Origin: a virus
DNA length: 22,763 nucleotides
Reading direction: 5' to 3' (one strand)
Virus record (IMG/VR): IMGVR_UViG_3300021091_000450
Coordinates: 1-22,763 of that record
In this document: piece after piece, positions 22,052 to 22,763 of the stretch
Numbering within the stretch: position 1 is the first letter of the stretch
Layout of the letters: each line of letters begins with the position of its first letter
Notes under the pieces: model-generated
Told to the model about the DNA's origin: nothing
Database searches by the model: none
Seen by the model: the letters and a program-made list of their open reading frames with translations, nothing else
Position numbers and translations under genes: made by a program

Positions 22052-22763
22052 ATGACCATTGAAAAATCCCATTGGTCTTCTAACGGAAACGTTATTAATT
22101 TATCAGTTCCGTTCACGAAGGTCAACAGAGAAAAAAGAACAGTCTCAGGTTTTGCAACATTAGACAACCTAGATCAGACTGGCGATGTGGTTACGCAGGA
22201 AGCAAGCATGAAGGCGTTTGAAAGCTTCCGTGGAAATCTAAGAGAAATGCATCAGCCAATGGCGGTAGGCAAAGTTGCATCTTTTAGGCCAGAAACATAT
22301 TATGATCCAAAAGCAAAAGAATTTTATAACGGAGTATATGTTGATGCATATATCTCAAAGGGTGCACAAGATACATGGGAAAAGATTTTGGACGGAACCC
22401 TACAAGGATTTTCAATTGGCGGAAAAATTATAGACTCAGATACAGAAGTAAATAAGTCTACAGGACAAAGTGTCCGTTTTATTAAAGATTACTCACTTGT
22501 TGAATTATCAATAGTTGATTCTCCAGCAAATGAACTTTGCAACATATTGTCTATTGAAAAAGTCAATGGTCAAATGGTTTTCAAGGGCATAGTTGCAGAT
22601 GTAAAAATGGAGAACATTTTTTATTGTGCAGAAAGCGATTCTGTATTTATGTCAACAGAGTCTGAGTATATTTCACCAGTTACTGGTAAGAAAACAGAAC
22701 TTATTGGTTGGGTGGAATCTAATGACGCTAACAAGTCAAAAGAAATAGATAAAATTCTTGATT
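22052..22763 (+). CDS. Prohead protease (partial, runs off the window)
   Basis: This is an HK97-type serine protease that trims capsid and scaffold proteins during head maturation. The 237 codons present contain the N-terminal VSGFATLDNLDQTGDVV and the catalytic His H67 in REMHQP. The catalytic Ser S121 lies in GFSIGG, and the conserved YSLVELSIVDSPAN follows near 150. The extension after these (IEKVNGQMVFKG onward) continues past the window and may reach a scaffold or second domain. It follows the portal. The start is supported by a leaderless promoter rather than a ribosome site. Confidence 0.92.
   Translation, partial: MTIEKSHWSSNGNVINLSVPFTKVNREKRTVSGFATLDNLDQTGDVVTQEASMKAFESFRGNLREMHQPMAVGKVASFRPETYYDPKAKEFYNGVYVDAYISKGAQDTWEKILDGTLQGFSIGGKIIDSDTEVNKSTGQSVRFIKDYSLVELSIVDSPANELCNILSIEKVNGQMVFKGIVADVKMENIFYCAESDSVFMSTESEYISPVTGKKTELIGWVESNDANKSKEIDKILD

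Overview
The window looks like part of a tailed bacteriophage genome (Caudoviricetes). It is AT-rich, tightly packed, and nearly all genes run on the + strand. Complete hallmark genes are a portal protein and a long array of tail-fibre genes; the start of a prohead protease runs off the right edge. The host is not stated. Three genes (18255, 20076, 22052) have a -10 box 6-8 nt before the ATG and no Shine-Dalgarno sequence. Such leaderless starts are common in Actinobacteria, so an actinobacterial, possibly aquatic low-GC host is my best inference, not a proof.

Layout. (1) 1-262: a divergent control region with the first codons of a minus-strand gene and candidate promoters in both directions. 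(2) 263-2347: a monomeric class II (adenosylcobalamin-dependent) ribonucleotide reductase for dNTP supply. (3) 2328-2643: a candidate promoter, a leader with two hairpins, and a small membrane protein (holin candidate) whose N-terminus holds a textbook EF-hand loop. (4) 2719-10980: nine consecutive virion/tail-fibre-type genes, modular and repeat-rich, with shared N- and C-terminal modules. One carries a 165-bp near-identical tandem repeat. The last ends in 21 copies of a [H/F/Y]FPP tetrapeptide. (5) 11030-18230: a translationally coupled operon with a small hypothetical protein, a Cys-rich zinc-binding-type protein, six 2-oxoglutarate/Fe(II) oxygenases of the prolyl-4-hydroxylase type, one degenerate relative without the HxD motif, and two DUF6065-like proteins. 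(6) 18255-20012: a LamG/concanavalin-like virion protein. (7) 20076-22763: the start of the head module, with a small conserved protein, the portal and the prohead protease. No terminase or endolysin gene is visible in the window.

How it may work together: the reductase supports replication; the fibre genes build a multi-part adsorption apparatus. The most interesting possibility is that the oxygenase cassette modifies virion proteins. Four of the six enzymes have Lys at the 2-oxoglutarate site ten residues after the distal His, as in collagen prolyl-4-hydroxylase. The cassette begins directly after the gene encoding an extreme Pro-Pro repeat protein, an obvious candidate substrate. That link is inference and testable.
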